Below are positions 22,452 through 29,617 of a DNA stretch of 64,000 nucleotides, piece by piece. The position numbers were made by a program, and so were the translations under genes. The stretch's first letter is position 1. Each line of letters starts with the position of its first letter. This DNA comes from VGBO01 sp964453335 (lineage in GTDB: Bacteria > Actinomycetota > Acidimicrobiia > Acidimicrobiales > CAIXPF01): assembly GCA_964453335.1 (NCBI GenBank), contig CAYVOK010000001.1, forward strand, positions 1 through 64,000, in the 5' to 3' direction. The notes below the pieces were generated by a model. It saw nothing but the letters and a program-made list of their open reading frames with translations. It ran no database searches and had not been told where the DNA came from.

Positions 22452-22802
22452 GCTGATAGGGCCAGGCAAAACCTGGCCATTGTTATCAATCTTCATACCA
22501 TTGATGAATGGTTTAGTGCCATTGCTATCAGTAATATACCAGACGAAATCCTTTTGATGGATTCTGGCGTTGGTGAAATCATTGATCCTTTTCTTAGTGG
22601 TCGGAGTAGTCCAACCGCCATTGTTGAGTTGAATGCTGCCATCAGCATTGTACAGTACAACCACAGTATTGTGGTAGCGAATCCCAATTTGAGTTGGGGA
22701 TAACACTTCAAGAGTAGTAGCTGTTCCCAGCTTCTTTTTGGCCTTTTTGCCAAGCTTGAGTAGGGCGGTGAGGAAGGTGAAAGGGCGATGGCGAGTGAGC
22801 AT
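22443..22802 (-). CDS. Hypothetical protein
   Basis: 119 residues. Start MLTRHRPFTFL. Basic N-terminus, then a beta-rich core with VLYNADGSIQLNNGGW and TTPTTKKRINDF. Its last codons overlap the next promoter's CTGCAATAA. A similar GW-TTPTT pattern is known in unannotated phage proteins. Function unknown. Confidence 0.72.
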   Translation of the reverse strand: MLTRHRPFTFLTALLKLGKKAKKKLGTATTLEVLSPTQIGIRYHNTVVVLYNADGSIQLNNGGWTTPTTKKRINDFTNARIHQKDFVWYITDSNGTKPFINGMKIDNNGQVLPGPISLQ

Positions 22803-22831
22803 AATTACTCCTTTTGGGTTTCGTTTCTGAA

Positions 22832-22864
22832 CACACACTAAGCCATAACCTATTTTTATCGCAG
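22832..22864 (-). promoter_or_regulatory. CTGCGATAA-type promoter
   Basis: -10-like TTAGTGTGTG; reads into 22443-22802. Confidence 0.75.
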
Positions 22865-22869
22865 GGAGT

Positions 22870-22962
22870 CCCCTACGCACGAGGGCACATATATGCGTGT
22901 GGATATGTGCGTAGATATGTGCGTAGATATGCGTGTAGATATGAAAACACGCACATATCAAC
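22870..22962. repeat. GTGTAGATATG minisatellite
   Basis: About five units of GTG(C/T)G(T)AGATATG, closing with GATATG...CATATC, a small inverted repeat shared with the arrays at 27214 and 30430. Confidence 0.78.
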
Positions 22963-22964
22963 GC

Positions 22965-23507
22965 TTATACAGACATAGCCTTATCTTTCCAATACATAAC
23001 ACTTACCCTTAATGCTTCCACAAACTCTGAGTCAGACATATTGGTACTAGTGCCACCACTAAGTTGGAAGTGGTTAGCGATTAGAGTATCTGGTTGAATA
23101 GGCATTTCGCCTACTTCTGGATTGGCATTGATGCTGACAATCTCCCAGTCAGCGTCGGTAGAATTCTCTTTACCTTCGGCCAGTACATCCTTACGATACA
23201 AGACAACGCTCACGCTTTTAGCAGGCATTTTAGTGCCTTTGGCGTGAATGGTCTTGCGAGGGTCTTCCCCCTCTTTACGGGCCTTAAATTCGCCTTCTAA
23301 CTTATCGCCAGCGTTGAGTTTAACAACGCTGGAGAAGAAGCCTTCTGGTTCAACAGGAACCAGAATAACACCATCCCTATAGCCATTGGCGGCTTTAGAG
23401 AAGTTATTATTAATCAAATTAAGGAGTTGCTCATCGGACAGAGTCCAATGAGAGAAAGGGGAAGATTCGGTTTGACGACGAACGAAATTATTGAATTGAA
23501 TGGTCAT
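22965..23507 (-). CDS. DUF3228-like protein
   Basis: 180 residues. Start MTIQFNNFVRRQ, after GGAAGG. Contains GYRDGVILVPVEPEGFFS, EARKEGEDPR-like (KARKEGEDPRKT), AKSVSVVLYRKDVLAEG and STDADWEIVSINA, recalled as the layout of bacterial DUF3228 proteins (about 180-190 residues). No enzymatic residues are established. Own promoter and 3' minisatellite. Family recognition is from memory. Confidence 0.75.
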   Translation of the reverse strand: MTIQFNNFVRRQTESSPFSHWTLSDEQLLNLINNNFSKAANGYRDGVILVPVEPEGFFSSVVKLNAGDKLEGEFKARKEGEDPRKTIHAKGTKMPAKSVSVVLYRKDVLAEGKENSTDADWEIVSINANPEVGEMPIQPDTLIANHFQLSGGTSTNMSDSEFVEALRVSVMYWKDKAMSV

Positions 23508-23535
23508 AGGACACCTTCCTTTCGTAATGGGGTAA

Positions 23536-23568
23536 TAAACAATAGAGAATAATAATAACTTATCGCAG
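23536..23568 (-). promoter_or_regulatory. CTGCGATAA-type promoter
   Basis: -10-like CTATTGTTTA; reads into 22965-23507. Confidence 0.66.
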
Positions 23569-23570
23569 GG

Positions 23571-23617
23571 GAGAAAGATAGCACTTGTTTCCAAGGCTAA
23601 ACAAGTGCTATCTTTCT
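23571..23617. terminator. GATAGC-family hairpin
   Basis: AGAAAGATAGCACTTGTTT/AAACAAGTGCTATCTTTCT, loop CCAAGGCT. Confidence 0.75.
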
Positions 23618-23623
23618 TATATG

Positions 23624-23977
23624 TTATGATGCTTGATTCTCATACTGCTTTCTTACAGCATGATATTTTAGAACTTCCAATCTCCATTGATGATTAGCAT
23701 AGGGGGAACCATCGGTTAGTTCGAGAAACCTAGCTGGACAAGAGTAGTAGTATGGCCCCATGCTTTCGTCCATCGTCTTATATCCCCAGCCATTTCGGCT
23801 AGGTTCAATAAGATCACAAACAACAAGACCATTGCCTTTGAAGTTGAGTACAGTCCAAAGTACCCACTGATCGCCTTCATAGGTCAAGCGAAACTCGCTT
23901 GCGTCCTTATAACCATTCTGGAGATACTCCACCATCTTTTCCTTTGTGTCCCATTGGCGAGAGAATGTCCAACCCAT
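23624..23977 (-). CDS. DUF6927-like protein
   Basis: 117 residues. Starts MGWTFSRQWDTKE and has GYKTMDESMGPYYYSCPARFLELTD, matching the MGWTF...GYKDMDE-MGP-CP pattern I associate with DUF6927. Mostly beta. Function unknown in the whole family. Own promoter. Confidence 0.75.
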   Translation of the reverse strand: MGWTFSRQWDTKEKMVEYLQNGYKDASEFRLTYEGDQWVLWTVLNFKGNGLVVCDLIEPSRNGWGYKTMDESMGPYYYSCPARFLELTDGSPYANHQWRLEVLKYHAVRKQYENQAS

Positions 23978-24008
23978 TGTGTTACTCCTTTTAGGTTTGT
24001 TATCGGAA

Positions 24009-24041
24009 CACACACTAAAACATAACTTATTTTTATCGCAG
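24009..24041 (-). promoter_or_regulatory. CTGCGATAA-type promoter
   Basis: -10-like TTAGTGTGTG; reads into 23624-23977. Confidence 0.75.
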
Positions 24042-24221
24042 GCCCCGCCGATTCAGCTCCATAGCGGCATAGTTCACTTCATCGGCATAGTACCCATTGT
24101 TTGGGTTATCTGGCATAGCCAGCATAGCCCCCGATGCATCTTTAATGATATAGCGTAGTTCTTCTACGCTTTTCTTTTTAAGGTTTTTCTGATAGGAAGC
24201 ATGATCCATAACCTTAATCAT
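24033..24221 (-). CDS. Small helical phage protein
   Basis: 62 residues. Start MIKVMDHASYQKN after GGAGTAAGAGA. Two helices: LKKKSVEELRYIIKDASGAM and DEVNYAAMELNRR. The S-x-E-x-LRYI-x-KDA pattern is common in small phage proteins of unknown role. Its 3' end overlaps the next promoter. Confidence 0.72.
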   Translation of the reverse strand: MIKVMDHASYQKNLKKKSVEELRYIIKDASGAMLAMPDNPNNGYYADEVNYAAMELNRRGLR

Positions 24222-24247
24222 TTCTCTTACTCCAGTTGTGTTAGGAA

Positions 24248-24280
24248 CACACACTAAGCATAAGTTATTTTTTATCGCAG
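24248..24280 (-). promoter_or_regulatory. CTGCGATAA-type promoter
   Basis: -10-like TTAGTGTGTG; reads into 24033-24221. Confidence 0.75.
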
Positions 24281-24284
24281 GCCC

Positions 24285-24331
24285 AAAAGAAGGGGAAGGA
24301 AAATCAAAGCCTTTTCCTTCCCCTTCTTTTT
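24285..24331. terminator. Purine-rich hairpin 3' of 24334
   Basis: AAAAGAAGGGGAAGGAAAA pairs with TTTTCCTTCCCCTTCTTTT around a short loop. Confidence 0.75.
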
Positions 24332-24333
24332 AA

Positions 24334-24510
24334 TTACTCGTCCCCATCATCATCTTCCCAATCATCCCCATCTTCCAAATCCTCATCATCATCCTCATCA
24401 TCCCAGCCATCGTCTTCAAAATAACCCTCATTGACATCGTCTTCGTAGCCGAAGACTGACTCGTTTTGGTCTTCCCAATAAGAATCAAGATAAGAGTCTT
24501 CACCGAACAT
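24334..24510 (-). CDS. Highly acidic small protein
   Basis: 58 residues, MFGEDSYLDSYWEDQN..., 30 Asp/Glu with a DDE-rich C-terminal half. AAAGGATG lies upstream. Own promoter. Possibly a DNA mimic or charged linker; unknown. Confidence 0.65.
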   Translation of the reverse strand: MFGEDSYLDSYWEDQNESVFGYEDDVNEGYFEDDGWDDEDDDEDLEDGDDWEDDDGDE

Positions 24511-24544
24511 CAGACACCATCCTTTCGTTTTGGGTTACTCGGAA

Positions 24545-24577
24545 CACTTACTAAGGATAACTTATTTTTTATCGCAG
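24545..24577 (-). promoter_or_regulatory. CTGCGATAA-type promoter
   Basis: -10-like TTAGTAAGTG; reads into 24334-24510. Confidence 0.74.
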
Positions 24578-24580
24578 CCC

Positions 24581-24760
24581 TTAATAATCCTCCTCTGGAT
24601 GAGGTTGTGGTGGGCCTTTGTAATATGGGTTTTCCACCCAAACATCATAATCTGAGATTAGCCAAGCCCGATCAGGACAATCCTGACCAACCACATTAGC
24701 CCATTGGCGTATGGCATCGGCTGGCGTTGCCTTCCACTCCCATTCAGGTTGACCCCACAT
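24581..24760 (-). CDS. Hypothetical small protein
   Basis: 59 residues, MWGQPEWEWKATPADA..., Trp/Asp/Pro rich, ending PQPHPEEDY. GGAGAAAGTAAA precedes the ATG. Own promoter. Confidence 0.65.
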   Translation of the reverse strand: MWGQPEWEWKATPADAIRQWANVVGQDCPDRAWLISDYDVWVENPYYKGPPQPHPEEDY

Positions 24761-24786
24761 TTTACTTTCTCCTTTGCCACTATTGG

Positions 24787-24819
24787 CACTTACTAGATCG
24801 AACCCATAACTTATCGCAG
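24787..24819 (-). promoter_or_regulatory. CTGCGATAA-type promoter
   Basis: -10-like CTAGTAAGTG; reads into 24581-24760. Confidence 0.75.
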
Positions 24820-24821
24820 GG

Positions 24822-24869
24822 GAAAGGGATAGCACTTGTTTGGCTTTGGAAACAAGTGCTATCCCTTTG
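24822..24869. terminator. GATAGC-family hairpin
   Basis: AAAGGGATAGCACTTGTT/AACAAGTGCTATCCCTTT: GG/CC variant of the stem base; loop GGCTTTGG. Confidence 0.75.
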
Positions 24870-24874
24870 GTGAT

Positions 24875-25093
24875 TTACTCACCGCCGTATTGATGGCGGT
24901 TGCGGTAGAACTCTTGCTCACCGCATTGGTTGTCGAAGTCATCGACTTCGGCTTCAGACGGCTCGTATGACTCACAGTCATCGTCCATCCTCTCGCCACA
25001 AGTGTCACAGACATACTGCCCGTTCACTTTGTGGTACGACCAGCATTCATGCTGGCTCTCGTAGTCTACTTCTTCAGCAAACTCGTCGCACAT
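24875..25093 (-). CDS. Small zinc-binding acidic protein
   Basis: 72 residues with His/Cys ligands (HECW, CDTCGE, DDDCES, DNQCGE) and many Asp/Glu. Start MCDEFAEEVDY after GGAGGTAAAAAA. Own promoter. Confidence 0.68.
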   Translation of the reverse strand: MCDEFAEEVDYESQHECWSYHKVNGQYVCDTCGERMDDDCESYEPSEAEVDDFDNQCGEQEFYRNRHQYGGE

Positions 25094-25118
25094 AGGTTTT
25101 TTACCTCCTTCCTTCCGA

Positions 25119-25151
25119 TGCAAACTAGAGTTAGTTCATTTTTTATCGCAG
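25119..25151 (-). promoter_or_regulatory. CTGCGATAA-type promoter
   Basis: -10-like CTAGTTTGCA; reads into 24875-25093. Confidence 0.7.
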
Positions 25152-25159
25152 CGGAATGA

Positions 25160-25208
25160 GAAAAGAGATAGCCCCTTTTTGGCTTTGGAAAAAGGGGCTA
25201 TCTCTTTT
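25160..25208. terminator. GATAGC-family hairpin
   Basis: AAAAGAGATAGCCCCTTTTT stem with GC-shifted centre, loop GGCTTTGG. Confidence 0.75.
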
Positions 25209-25210
25209 GG

Positions 25211-25654
25211 TTACTCTTTATTATTATCCTTTACAATACCCTTACAGTTTGGGTAGTTAGCGCACCCAAAGAACTGACCGAACTTGCCAGTCCTTTCCAC
25301 AGTAAAACCCCCACAAATGGGGCAGCTAGGCCCAACAAAAGTATTCCAGCTATCGAGCCGGTCGCTGAGATTCTTCCGCCAATTTGTAGTCCTATTAACA
25401 CGCCTAGTGCGTCCAACAGTCCTAATCTGGTCAGATACCTTAGTGACCAGAACGCACCTAATAGCGTCCTCTCCAACCCCTTTGGCGGCTCCACCAGTAA
25501 TGCTGGAGTACACCCTAATGCACAAAGGGGTAGGGGTCTTTAATAATAACTTAGAATAGACTTTCTCCCCACAGTTGGGGATGATTACGGGCTGAAACCC
25601 CATAGGGGTCAGGAAAGCGTCCATCTCAGATTCTGTAATATGCACATAGCTCAT
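25211..25654 (-). CDS. Protein with C-terminal topoisomerase-type zinc ribbon
   Basis: 147 residues. Residues about 108-142 are CPICGGFTVERTGKFGQFFG then CANYPNC, a zf-C4_Topoisom finger as found at the end of type IA topoisomerases; no topoisomerase catalytic core is present. The N-terminal 100 residues have no known domain and include a basic segment (RTRRVNRTTNWRKN). Probably DNA binding. Confidence 0.82.
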   Translation of the reverse strand: MSYVHITESEMDAFLTPMGFQPVIIPNCGEKVYSKLLLKTPTPLCIRVYSSITGGAAKGVGEDAIRCVLVTKVSDQIRTVGRTRRVNRTTNWRKNLSDRLDSWNTFVGPSCPICGGFTVERTGKFGQFFGCANYPNCKGIVKDNNKE

Positions 25655-25675
25655 AGCTTATCCTCCGGGTTTTTA

Positions 25676-25708
25676 TGGAGAATAAAACCTCTTACTTTTT
25701 TATCGCAG
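25676..25708 (-). promoter_or_regulatory. CTGCGATAA box, weak -10
   Basis: CTGCGATAA conserved but the -10-like region is TTATTCTCCA; reads into 25211-25654. Abuts the plus-strand TATAAT of structured RNA copy 2. Confidence 0.55.
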
Positions 25709-25712
25709 TCCC

Positions 25713-25718
25713 TATAAT
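25713..25718 (+). promoter_or_regulatory. TATAAT box of structured RNA copy 2
   Basis: TATAAT 8 nt before the boxA-like element and 4 nt from the divergent CTGCGATAA box. Confidence 0.55.
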
Positions 25719-25722
25719 ATGG

Positions 25723-26045
25723 GCAGCTCTTTGACAAGTCAGTAAGCACGGCGGCCTGTTGGTCGCTAATGAGACACTAAACTCAGGCTGGTACTAGCCT
25801 TATGTTTACTGTCGAGCCCCGCCAGGCACCTGAAAAGGCTGGCGAGTAACTCCAATCTAGGGCTACCATGCCCAAGAGTAAGGTTATAATAGGTCAATAA
25901 AGGCACAAACACCTCGGATAGGTTATTTGCCTTTATAAGTCCCCAAATCGTCCAAAAACCGCTCTATACGAGCGTAAAACCACATATGAAAACTCCGACA
26001 AACTGCGGAGAAAATATGTAGTTAATTATGTGGCACAATGCCACT
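25723..26045 (+). ncRNA. Dispersed structured RNA, copy 2
   Basis: Boxed by GCTCTTTGACAA (25726-25737) and the GTGGC/GCCAC terminal hairpin. Covarying helices: CGCCAG/CTGGCG (all Watson-Crick here), GGGC/GCCC, AAAGGC/GCCTTT, CGCTC/GAGCG. Closest to copy 1. Confidence 0.75.
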
Positions 26046-26157
26046 AAAGAATATAATAAAGCTGGATCGCACCCCAAATCAGGCTGGGTTTAAGTACACA
26101 AACCAATTAAAAATTAAAAAAATTTAGGGGGGCTAGGGACGATAGCCCCCCTGCGGA
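26046..26157. other. Spacer with GTACAC repeat and GGGGGGCTA hairpin
   Basis: No ORF. Contains AAGTACACAAACC and a 3' hairpin GGGGGGCTA/TAGCCCCCC (about 26127-26152) behind the 26158 gene. Confidence 0.55.
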
Positions 26158-26370
26158 CTATCTGGTCAGGCCGAACCTAGCCTTTAGATCGTCCGCTACC
26201 GCCTTAGCGGTGCGTCCCTTAGCACCATAGTGGTGCTTTGCGTATTTAAGCAAGCTCCCGCCCTTGCATTTCATGCCAGTCCGCTCCTGCATACGCAGAG
26301 CATGATAAATGCGAAGCAACTGAAAAGCCCGCATATTTTCTTCACCAGAAATCATGAAACCTTCGCTCAT
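26158..26370 (-). CDS. Hypothetical basic helical protein
   Basis: 70 residues, MSEGFMISGEENMRA..., with helices LLRIYHALRMQERTG and TAKAVADDLKARFGL. Possibly a small nucleic-acid binder. Own promoter. Confidence 0.68.
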   Translation of the reverse strand: MSEGFMISGEENMRAFQLLRIYHALRMQERTGMKCKGGSLLKYAKHHYGAKGRTAKAVADDLKARFGLTR

Positions 26371-26396
26371 TTTTCAGTCTCCTTTGCCACTATTGG

Positions 26397-26429
26397 CACC
26401 TACTAGAGCATAACTTATTTTTATCGCAG
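26397..26429 (-). promoter_or_regulatory. CTGCGATAA-type promoter
   Basis: -10-like CTAGTAGGTG; reads into 26158-26370. Confidence 0.75.
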
Positions 26430-26553
26430 CCACCCGGCAACCCATAAAGTACATAGTTTAATTATTTTTTTGAGTACATGGTTCTAATAGATCTTAATTT
26501 ATAAAGAATATAACTGGCAGGAGACATGCCCGGTGTCTCCTGCCAGCGGTGGG

Positions 26554-26739
26554 CTAGGGAGAACCCACAGCCCTTTCTCGTCGGGCAGCACCATAGCGGT
26601 GCTGACCAGACTTTTTGCCCTTGCGGACGGGAGTGAAAGCACGATGCTTCCAGATACTAGCTCCCTCCCTCTCAGCCTCTGCCTCAATTCGGGCAGCGAT
26701 CTTAGCCTTCAACTTCTCCAGCCGTTGTTGCTCGTTCAT
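26554..26739 (-). CDS. Small basic helical protein
   Basis: 61 residues: N-terminal coiled helix (MNEQQRLEKLKAKIAAR) then an Arg/Lys tail (KGKKSGQHRYGAARRER). GGAGGGAGCAAG precedes the ATG. RNA or DNA binding likely from composition only. Confidence 0.66.
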   Translation of the reverse strand: MNEQQRLEKLKAKIAARIEAEAEREGASIWKHRAFTPVRKGKKSGQHRYGAARRERAVGSP

Positions 26740-26770
26740 CTTGCTCCCTCCTTAGTTTAGTTTTCTCCAA

Positions 26771-26803
26771 CACACACTAAGCAAACAACAAAACTTATCG
26801 CAG
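26771..26803 (-). promoter_or_regulatory. CTGCGATAA-type promoter
   Basis: -10-like TTAGTGTGTG; reads into 26554-26739. Confidence 0.75.
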
Positions 26804-26806
26804 TCC

Positions 26807-27148
26807 TTATTCCAATTCTTCTTCAAAGGATTCAGTTACGCTTACTTCTTGATAACCTTTAAGAAAGACTTTCTTAGCCTTTACATCCCATATGACTTCG
26901 CCATCAACATGATATTCGCCACAGAAAGTACCATAGCGATCCCATACTGGAGCCTCTAGAGCGTCATAAAGACCCTCTTTGATGGTGTCCAGTTCTTTCT
27001 GGCTCCATTCAACTTCTTCTCCAAAAAGATCAACTGTAATGCCGTCTGTGCCTCCAGAGTCATGTCCTCCAGAGAATTTAACAGTAACTTTATCAATGCC
27101 CTTGCGACTGAGAATGCCCAAAACTTCTTCTTGAGTAAGCTCTGCCAT
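26807..27148 (-). CDS. DUF6878-like protein (paralogue 1 of 3)
   Basis: 113 residues. Family core: VTVKFSGGHDSGGTDGI after a helix (EVLGILSRKGID), a middle helix (KEGLYDALEA), GEYHVDGEVIWDVKAKKV near the end. Paralogues at 32651 and 44496 share Y/F-S/D-G-(G)-x-D-x-G and (G)-x-(V/L)-(I/F)-W. Family function unknown. Own promoter. Confidence 0.78.
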   Translation of the reverse strand: MAELTQEEVLGILSRKGIDKVTVKFSGGHDSGGTDGITVDLFGEEVEWSQKELDTIKEGLYDALEAPVWDRYGTFCGEYHVDGEVIWDVKAKKVFLKGYQEVSVTESFEEELE

Positions 27149-27178
27149 AAAGCACCATCCTTTCTAGTAGGGGTTTTA

Positions 27179-27211
27179 TAATAACTAGGAGTAGCCTTTA
27201 TTTTATCGCAG
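27179..27211 (-). promoter_or_regulatory. CTGCGATAA-type promoter
   Basis: -10-like CTAGTTATTA; reads into 26807-27148. Confidence 0.7.
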
Positions 27212-27213
27212 TC

Positions 27214-27303
27214 TCACGCACGGGAGCGTGTAGATATGCGTGTGGATATGGGTGTAGATATGGGCGCAGATATGCGTGTAGATATGAAAACTACACCATA
27301 TCT
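27214..27303. repeat. GTGTAGATATG minisatellite
   Basis: About five units of GTGTRGATATG(C/G)G, closing with GATATG...CATATC. Overlaps the stop codon of the 27291 gene. Confidence 0.78.
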
Positions 27304-27467
27304 GACCTATGTCTCATAACATCTTCGGTAAGAGCCCTATCCATATCTTCAGCAGTCTCAATTCCCAACTCATTCCAGAAAGCCTCATCCTCTACCAGAA
27401 TCATATTTTCTGGATTCCTAGCGAGTCGTTCTGCGTTGATCTTTTTTATGAATTGCAGCAGCGTCAT
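27291..27467 (-). CDS. Hypothetical small protein
   Basis: 58 residues, MTLLQFIKKINAERLA..., helical; ends HRSDMV, with its last codons inside the terminal hairpin of the minisatellite. GAGGGAACGAC precedes the ATG. Own promoter. Confidence 0.65.
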   Translation of the reverse strand: MTLLQFIKKINAERLARNPENMILVEDEAFWNELGIETAEDMDRALTEDVMRHRSDMV

Positions 27468-27498
27468 GTCGTTCCCTCGTTAGTTTAGGTTGCTTTGA

Positions 27499-27531
27499 CA
27501 CATACTAAGCAAACAACAAAACTTATCGCAG
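27499..27531 (-). promoter_or_regulatory. CTGCGATAA-type promoter
   Basis: -10-like TTAGTATGTG; reads into 27291-27467. Confidence 0.75.
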
Positions 27532-27532
27532 C

Positions 27533-27769
27533 CTATTTAATTGATCCTCCATGCTGATTCATTCCATAGATAGTACCAATTACAATAGGATCGCCAAACC
27601 TTGGCAAGTATTCAATAAAGTATTCAGCACCTGCCTTCTGTAGTTGCGCTATTATAAATTCCTTTTTTTTCATAGCAGCATCTAGGTTTTGATAGACAGC
27701 TATGCGCTGGCCTATCTTGCCATTGTGCCAGTAGCGTATGACTACTGTACAATTATCGTCTAGTACCAT
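27533..27769 (-). CDS. Hypothetical small protein
   Basis: 78 residues. Start MVLDDNCTVVIRYW after GAGGAGGTGCG. Strand-helix-strand pattern; no domain assigned. Confidence 0.68.
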   Translation of the reverse strand: MVLDDNCTVVIRYWHNGKIGQRIAVYQNLDAAMKKKEFIIAQLQKAGAEYFIEYLPRFGDPIVIGTIYGMNQHGGSIK

Positions 27770-27782
27770 ACGCACCTCCTCT

Positions 27783-27815
27783 CGGAGACTATGCGACTGG
27801 CTTTTTTTATCGCAG
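27783..27815 (-). promoter_or_regulatory. CTGCGATAA box, weak -10
   Basis: -10-like ATAGTCTCCG; reads into 27533-27769. The box is also the last codons (CTG CGA TAA) of the 27807 gene. Confidence 0.6.
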
Positions 27816-27902
27816 GATCGTACTGTAAAATACGATAGCAAATGCCATAGTCATAGTCCAAACAATCCAATAGGCTATTACATCTCTCTTTTCGTTGTTC
27901 AT
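27807..27902 (-). CDS. 31-residue single-TM peptide
   Basis: MNNEKRDVIAYW then a hydrophobic helix, ending STILR. Its stop is the TAA of the next CTGCGATAA box, and its ATG overlaps the upstream TGA. Confidence 0.6.
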   Translation of the reverse strand: MNNEKRDVIAYWIVWTMTMAFAIVFYSTILR

Positions 27903-28189
27903 AGTTGTTTAATATCCTCCAGCCACTTAGGGTCGTAAGTGATTTCCTCTAACACCTTATTATTATTCTCGTCATCCTGCGCCATCTTACTAATTTTGAA
28001 GATGGTTTCAGGAAACTTGCACCTTAGTGCAGGAAGGTGTGCGACACATTCCTGTTCGTTATTACATTCTAAAATAACAAACTCATGCCCAAAGCCTAGA
28101 TCGGCAGAGACTACCCAATATACATCATTATTAGTGTAGTCATTCAAATGTGCCAACTGATCGGCTGCTTCCTGCAACTGTTCCAGCAT
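27899..28189 (-). CDS. Hypothetical protein
   Basis: 96 residues, MLEQLQEAADQLAHLN..., with a beta core (VYWVVSADLGFGHEFVILEC) and acidic tail. GAGGAGGGAC precedes the ATG. Function unknown. Confidence 0.7.
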   Translation of the reverse strand: MLEQLQEAADQLAHLNDYTNNDVYWVVSADLGFGHEFVILECNNEQECVAHLPALRCKFPETIFKISKMAQDDENNNKVLEEITYDPKWLEDIKQL

Positions 28190-28220
28190 AGTTTGTCCCT
28201 CCTCAGTTTTAGATAACCAA

Positions 28221-28253
28221 CACCAACTAACCACTAAGCGGTTTTTATCGCAG
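28221..28253 (-). promoter_or_regulatory. CTGCGATAA-type promoter
   Basis: -10-like TTAGTTGGTG; reads into 27899-28189. Confidence 0.7.
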
Positions 28254-28263
28254 GGCAGATAAT

Positions 28264-28737
28264 TTATCGGCCATACTCAATAGCGTCAAGTATTCCACAA
28301 ACAACAATAAGAAGACCGGAAAATACAACAAACCAATTAACAGTACTGAATATATTATAACTTTGAATGCCGAAAGCCCAGCATACCAAAAAATTACCTA
28401 ATAATAAAACACCTGAAATAATTGATGCTATTAAACCGAAAATAGCATAACGGATACCTTTTTCTTTTTTATCTTGTAATTCTTTATTATCTATCTCAGA
28501 TTTATGATGCCTCTCAGCAGCAAGAAATTCAGCATACTTTTTAGCATCTCCATGCCTAGCAGCAGCTTGCCTAGCTTTCTCAAGCTTTTGTTCTTCTTCA
28601 TATTCTTTTTGCCTTTTTTTTGCCTCCCTTCTTTGTTGTTCCATTTTTATGAATGCATAAGGTAGTAAGAATATTCCAAGCACACCCAAATCTGGCACTT
28701 TATCACAACAGTCACAATTATGATGACAATCACACAT
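28264..28737 (-). CDS. Cys/His N-terminus plus two-TM membrane protein
   Basis: 157 residues. Starts MCDCHHNCDCCDKV (metal-binding-like), a long Lys/Glu/Arg coiled coil (about 35-90), then two TM helices at the C-terminus. No CTGCGATAA box; instead AATTGGACTGTGTACTT, a dispersed motif, precedes it. Function unknown. Confidence 0.68.
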   Translation of the reverse strand: MCDCHHNCDCCDKVPDLGVLGIFLLPYAFIKMEQQRREAKKRQKEYEEEQKLEKARQAAARHGDAKKYAEFLAAERHHKSEIDNKELQDKKEKGIRYAIFGLIASIISGVLLLGNFLVCWAFGIQSYNIFSTVNWFVVFSGLLIVVCGILDAIEYGR

Positions 28738-28781
28738 TATTTGCTCCCTCTTGTCAAAAAGTACACAGTCCAATTAAAGCC

Positions 28782-28818
28782 CAAAGGGCAAGAGGAGATA
28801 TACTCCCCTTGCCCTTGC
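28782..28818. terminator. Hairpin 3' of 28834
   Basis: AAGGGCAAGGGGAGTATA stem with TATCTCCTCTTGCCCTT (one mismatch region). Confidence 0.65.
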
Positions 28819-28833
28819 TATCACAACCAACCA

Positions 28834-29451
28834 TTAGGCATACTGAGCAAGCTCAGACACCACATAGGTTTTGTTGAGATATTTGATGCTGACAATGTTT
28901 TCCAATTTGGGGGTGCGGTACACCACCACATTGTCTTTGTCAACACCATGCTCAATCTGCCTAGCACCTTCTTCCTTTTGGGAAGGCTTGAAGGGTTCCA
29001 GCAAGCTCTCGCTTACAGGATTAAGCTGGCTATCAAGCCACATAGATTCAGTCTGCTCAAGCACAGACAGTTCCAGATACCAACGAACATCGTTGCTATC
29101 CTTCTCATACTTGATCCAGCAAGTGCCATCCACCTTATGCCCATACTTACGGGCTTCGGGCTGGTAGGGAGCAGCATTGGGGTCGGTCTTACGCAGAGCA
29201 GCGGTAACACGCTCCGCATAGGTCTTGCTACCCAAAGTAGCCTTCAGATTCTGAACCTTCAGCAGGTTCCACTTCTTACCAGCTTTATCCCAAAAGGGAT
29301 TGCCAGTTTTGTTGAGGTTCGGCTCAGTAGCCATGCGAACCTCGCATTCAATATCTTGATCCACTTCCCACAACATCATTGCCAGATTGGCACGATCCAC
29401 CAGAACAACATCAGACAGGCCCATAACATTGGCAACAGCAGTATTCGTCAT
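28834..29451 (-). CDS. Hypothetical phage protein
   Basis: 205 residues, MTNTAVANVMGLSDVV.... Alpha/beta, with a central KTDPNAAPYQPEARKYG and GTCWIKYEKD strand; about the size of phage structural or DNA-binding accessories but no family recognised. Own promoter, relatively GC-rich. Confidence 0.72.
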   Translation of the reverse strand: MTNTAVANVMGLSDVVLVDRANLAMMLWEVDQDIECEVRMATEPNLNKTGNPFWDKAGKKWNLLKVQNLKATLGSKTYAERVTAALRKTDPNAAPYQPEARKYGHKVDGTCWIKYEKDSNDVRWYLELSVLEQTESMWLDSQLNPVSESLLEPFKPSQKEEGARQIEHGVDKDNVVVYRTPKLENIVSIKYLNKTYVVSELAQYA

Positions 29452-29481
29452 TTCTTGTCCCTCCGTTGGTTTCGGTTTCGA

Positions 29482-29514
29482 CGCTCACTAGGGGCTGGCC
29501 AATTTTTATCGCAG
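29482..29514 (-). promoter_or_regulatory. CTGCGATAA-type promoter
   Basis: -10-like CTAGTGAGCG; reads into 28834-29451. Confidence 0.75.
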
Positions 29515-29528
29515 CCCCGGCCTCACCT

Positions 29529-29560
29529 TAAAGGAATACGCACACGCATTCCTTTTTTTT
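29529..29560 (+). terminator. AAAGGAAT hairpin
   Basis: AAAGGAAT/ATTCCTTT stem with eight Ts on the plus strand; lies between two tandem minus-strand promoters. Confidence 0.6.
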
Positions 29561-29584
29561 CACGCACACAAGCACCCGCTTGCG

Positions 29585-29617
29585 TGAGAACTAGAGATCC
29601 CAGGATTTTTATCGCAG
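29585..29617 (-). promoter_or_regulatory. CTGCGATAA-type promoter without a gene
   Basis: -10-like CTAGTTCTCA, 14-bp spacer intact. Downstream there is only an 8-codon ORF and a hairpin before the next promoter; may make a small RNA of about 70 nt or extend the 28834 leader. Confidence 0.6.

Noticed and set aside
25211..25654. DNA topoisomerase I
   Set aside because: Only the C-terminal zinc ribbon is present; the catalytic domain is missing.
29530..29560. 8-codon ORF after AAGGA downstream of the orphan promoter
   Set aside because: It is the arm of a hairpin and cannot be told from chance.
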